DNA from: Spongiivirga sp046524175
GTDB lineage: Bacteria; Bacteroidota; Bacteroidia; Flavobacteriales; Flavobacteriaceae
Reading direction: 5' to 3'
Assembly: GCF_046524175.1 (NCBI RefSeq)
Contig: NZ_JBEFZF010000001.1
Span: 843,700-907,699 of the forward strand
DNA length: 64,000 nucleotides
Part shown: positions 63,498-64,000 of the stretch, in pieces
Layout of the letters: each line of letters begins with the position of its first letter
How positions within the stretch are numbered: the stretch's first letter is position 1
Position numbers and translations under genes: made by a program
Notes under the pieces: model-generated
What the model was told of the DNA's origin: nothing
Database searches by the model: none
Seen by the model: only the letters and a program-made list of their open reading frames with translations

Positions 63498-63767
63498 TTA
63501 AGGTAGAACAATCAAATAAAAGAAGACTGCAAGACCAACAATAATCGCTAAACTTACCAATAGGGTTCGTATGTTATCTTTTTGTCTTTCGCGCTTTTTA
63601 TGTAGTTTAATTCTCTTTAAACGAGCATCGCTAACTTTGCTATAGGATCCTTTCTTCTTTCTAGCAACACCGCCCACGGGTTTTTGCCCCATATAAGGTA
63701 AATGAGGTTTTTTCAACAGTTTTCTGTTGTTTTTTAAGGTCGTTACGGCATGTGAAGCTGAACCCAT
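63498..63767 (-). CDS. Small Lys/Arg-rich single-helix membrane protein
   Basis: An 89-residue protein: a basic soluble part (KNNRKLLKKPHLP, GGVARKKKGSYSK, RLKRIKLHKKRERQK) and one C-terminal helix (about 68-87). The topology resembles a tail-anchored protein with a cytosolic basic domain. Such proteins are conserved as hypothetical in flavobacteria. Its stop codon touches the GH31 stop with no gap. Role unknown. Confidence 0.72.
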   Translation of the reverse strand: MGSASHAVTTLKNNRKLLKKPHLPYMGQKPVGGVARKKKGSYSKVSDARLKRIKLHKKRERQKDNIRTLLVSLAIIVGLAVFFYLIVLP

Positions 63768-63860
63768 AGTATATATATGTAATATTTTTAGTGTAAATGT
63801 TACATAGCAGAAAATATAGGCCCTGAAGAGTTACAAAGAAGTTGGTATTGATATAAAATA

Positions 63861-63896
63861 AAAAACCCTGACAATTTTGTTGTTGTCAGGGTTTTT
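63861..63896 (-). terminator. rRNA operon terminator
   Basis: AAAAACCCTGACAA (63861-63874) pairs perfectly with TTGTCAGGGTTTTT (63883-63896), a 14-bp stem with 8-nt loop, just beyond the 3' end of the 5S gene; a U-run follows on the minus strand. Confidence 0.92.
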
Positions 63897-63903
63897 AAAG
63901 AAG

Positions 63904-64000
63904 GCGGCGACCTACTTTCCCACAAGTGTAGTATCATCGGCGCTAATGGGCTTAACTGCTCTGTTCGGAATGGTAAGAGGTGAGCCCCATTGCTATAACC
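63904..64000 (-). rRNA. rrf: 5S rRNA, 5' end beyond window
   Basis: The minus strand reads GGGGCTCACCTCTTACCATT, CCGAACAGAGCAGTTAAGCC, then the 3' strand CACTTGTGGGAAAGTAGGTC and ending near GCCGCC. These are the universal 5S helices including CCGAAC. About 97 of roughly 110 nt are present; the 5' end and 23S/16S lie right of the window. Confidence 0.95.

Noticed and set aside
1..64000. CRISPR arrays, insertion sequences, att sites and prophage genes
   Set aside because: No spaced direct repeats, transposase, integrase or phage structural genes were seen; all gaps are under about 300 nt.

Overview
The window looks like chromosomal DNA of a marine-type member of the Flavobacteriaceae (Bacteroidota). 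The evidence is low G+C, repeated Bacteroidota promoter boxes (TAnnTTTG, some with TTTG 17-21 nt upstream) with few Shine-Dalgarno sites, many small flavobacterial families (CAL67264, DUF4834, DUF6452/DUF6048, CCC-motif, HYC_CC_PP), and a likely sulfonolipid gene pair. I see no phage, transposase, integrase, CRISPR array or plasmid gene. No gap without a gene exceeds about 300 nt, and gene density is that of an ordinary core chromosome.

Layout. 1-3680 (minus): a TPR sensor histidine kinase cut by the left edge, the ABC-F translation factor EttA and a tiny membrane protein. 3824-7224 (plus): a biotin-dependent acyl-CoA carboxyltransferase, a DUF4345-like membrane protein and a secreted protein with a long Arg/Ser-rich tail. 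7295-12759 (minus): a four-gene envelope-glycan operon (DUF4834, YfhO, glycosyltransferase, flippase). 12880-15638 (plus): an outer-membrane barrel protein, a lipoprotein and a GNAT protein. 15723-21610 (minus): a lactonase-like lipoprotein, then an alpha-oxoamine synthase and a cysteine-synthase-fold enzyme that together look like capnine (sulfonolipid) synthesis, then an S9 oligopeptidase. 21767-28717: YbaB, an exonuclease/GIY-YIG fusion, an ECF sigma factor with a membrane partner, a VWA lipoprotein, a MATE transporter and an M15 peptidase. 28728-37839: a giant CcsBA cytochrome c synthase, a cysteine desulfurase, an Smr protein, small membrane proteins, ornithine aminotransferase with a Cys-rich insertion, and a second ECF sigma factor with a membrane partner and its own ECF-type promoter. 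37951-44038: RNA methyltransferases (RlmD and a THUMP enzyme), the DUF6452/DUF6048 pair, a ZIP transporter and a Cdd1-like protein. 44195-47949: a sugar symporter translationally coupled to a GH94-like phosphorylase. 48062-49257: a membrane adenylate/guanylate cyclase and tRNA-Pro(GGG). 49374-52899: a five-gene locus rich in Cys/His metal-binding motifs. 52984-55672 (minus): an IorAB-type molybdenum hydroxylase. 56311-63497 (plus): glgA-glgC-glgB and a GH31 alpha-glucosidase. 63904-64000 (minus): the 3' end of an rRNA operon (5S).

Themes. The GH94-like phosphorylase should release a sugar-1-phosphate; if that is glucose-1-phosphate, GlgC/GlgA/GlgB nearby could store it as glycogen and GH31 could reopen alpha-glucans. 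The strongest candidates for under-described biology are the sulfonolipid pair (17000-19457) and the metal locus (49374-52899). Both are assigned from motifs and gene order only; no database search was possible here.
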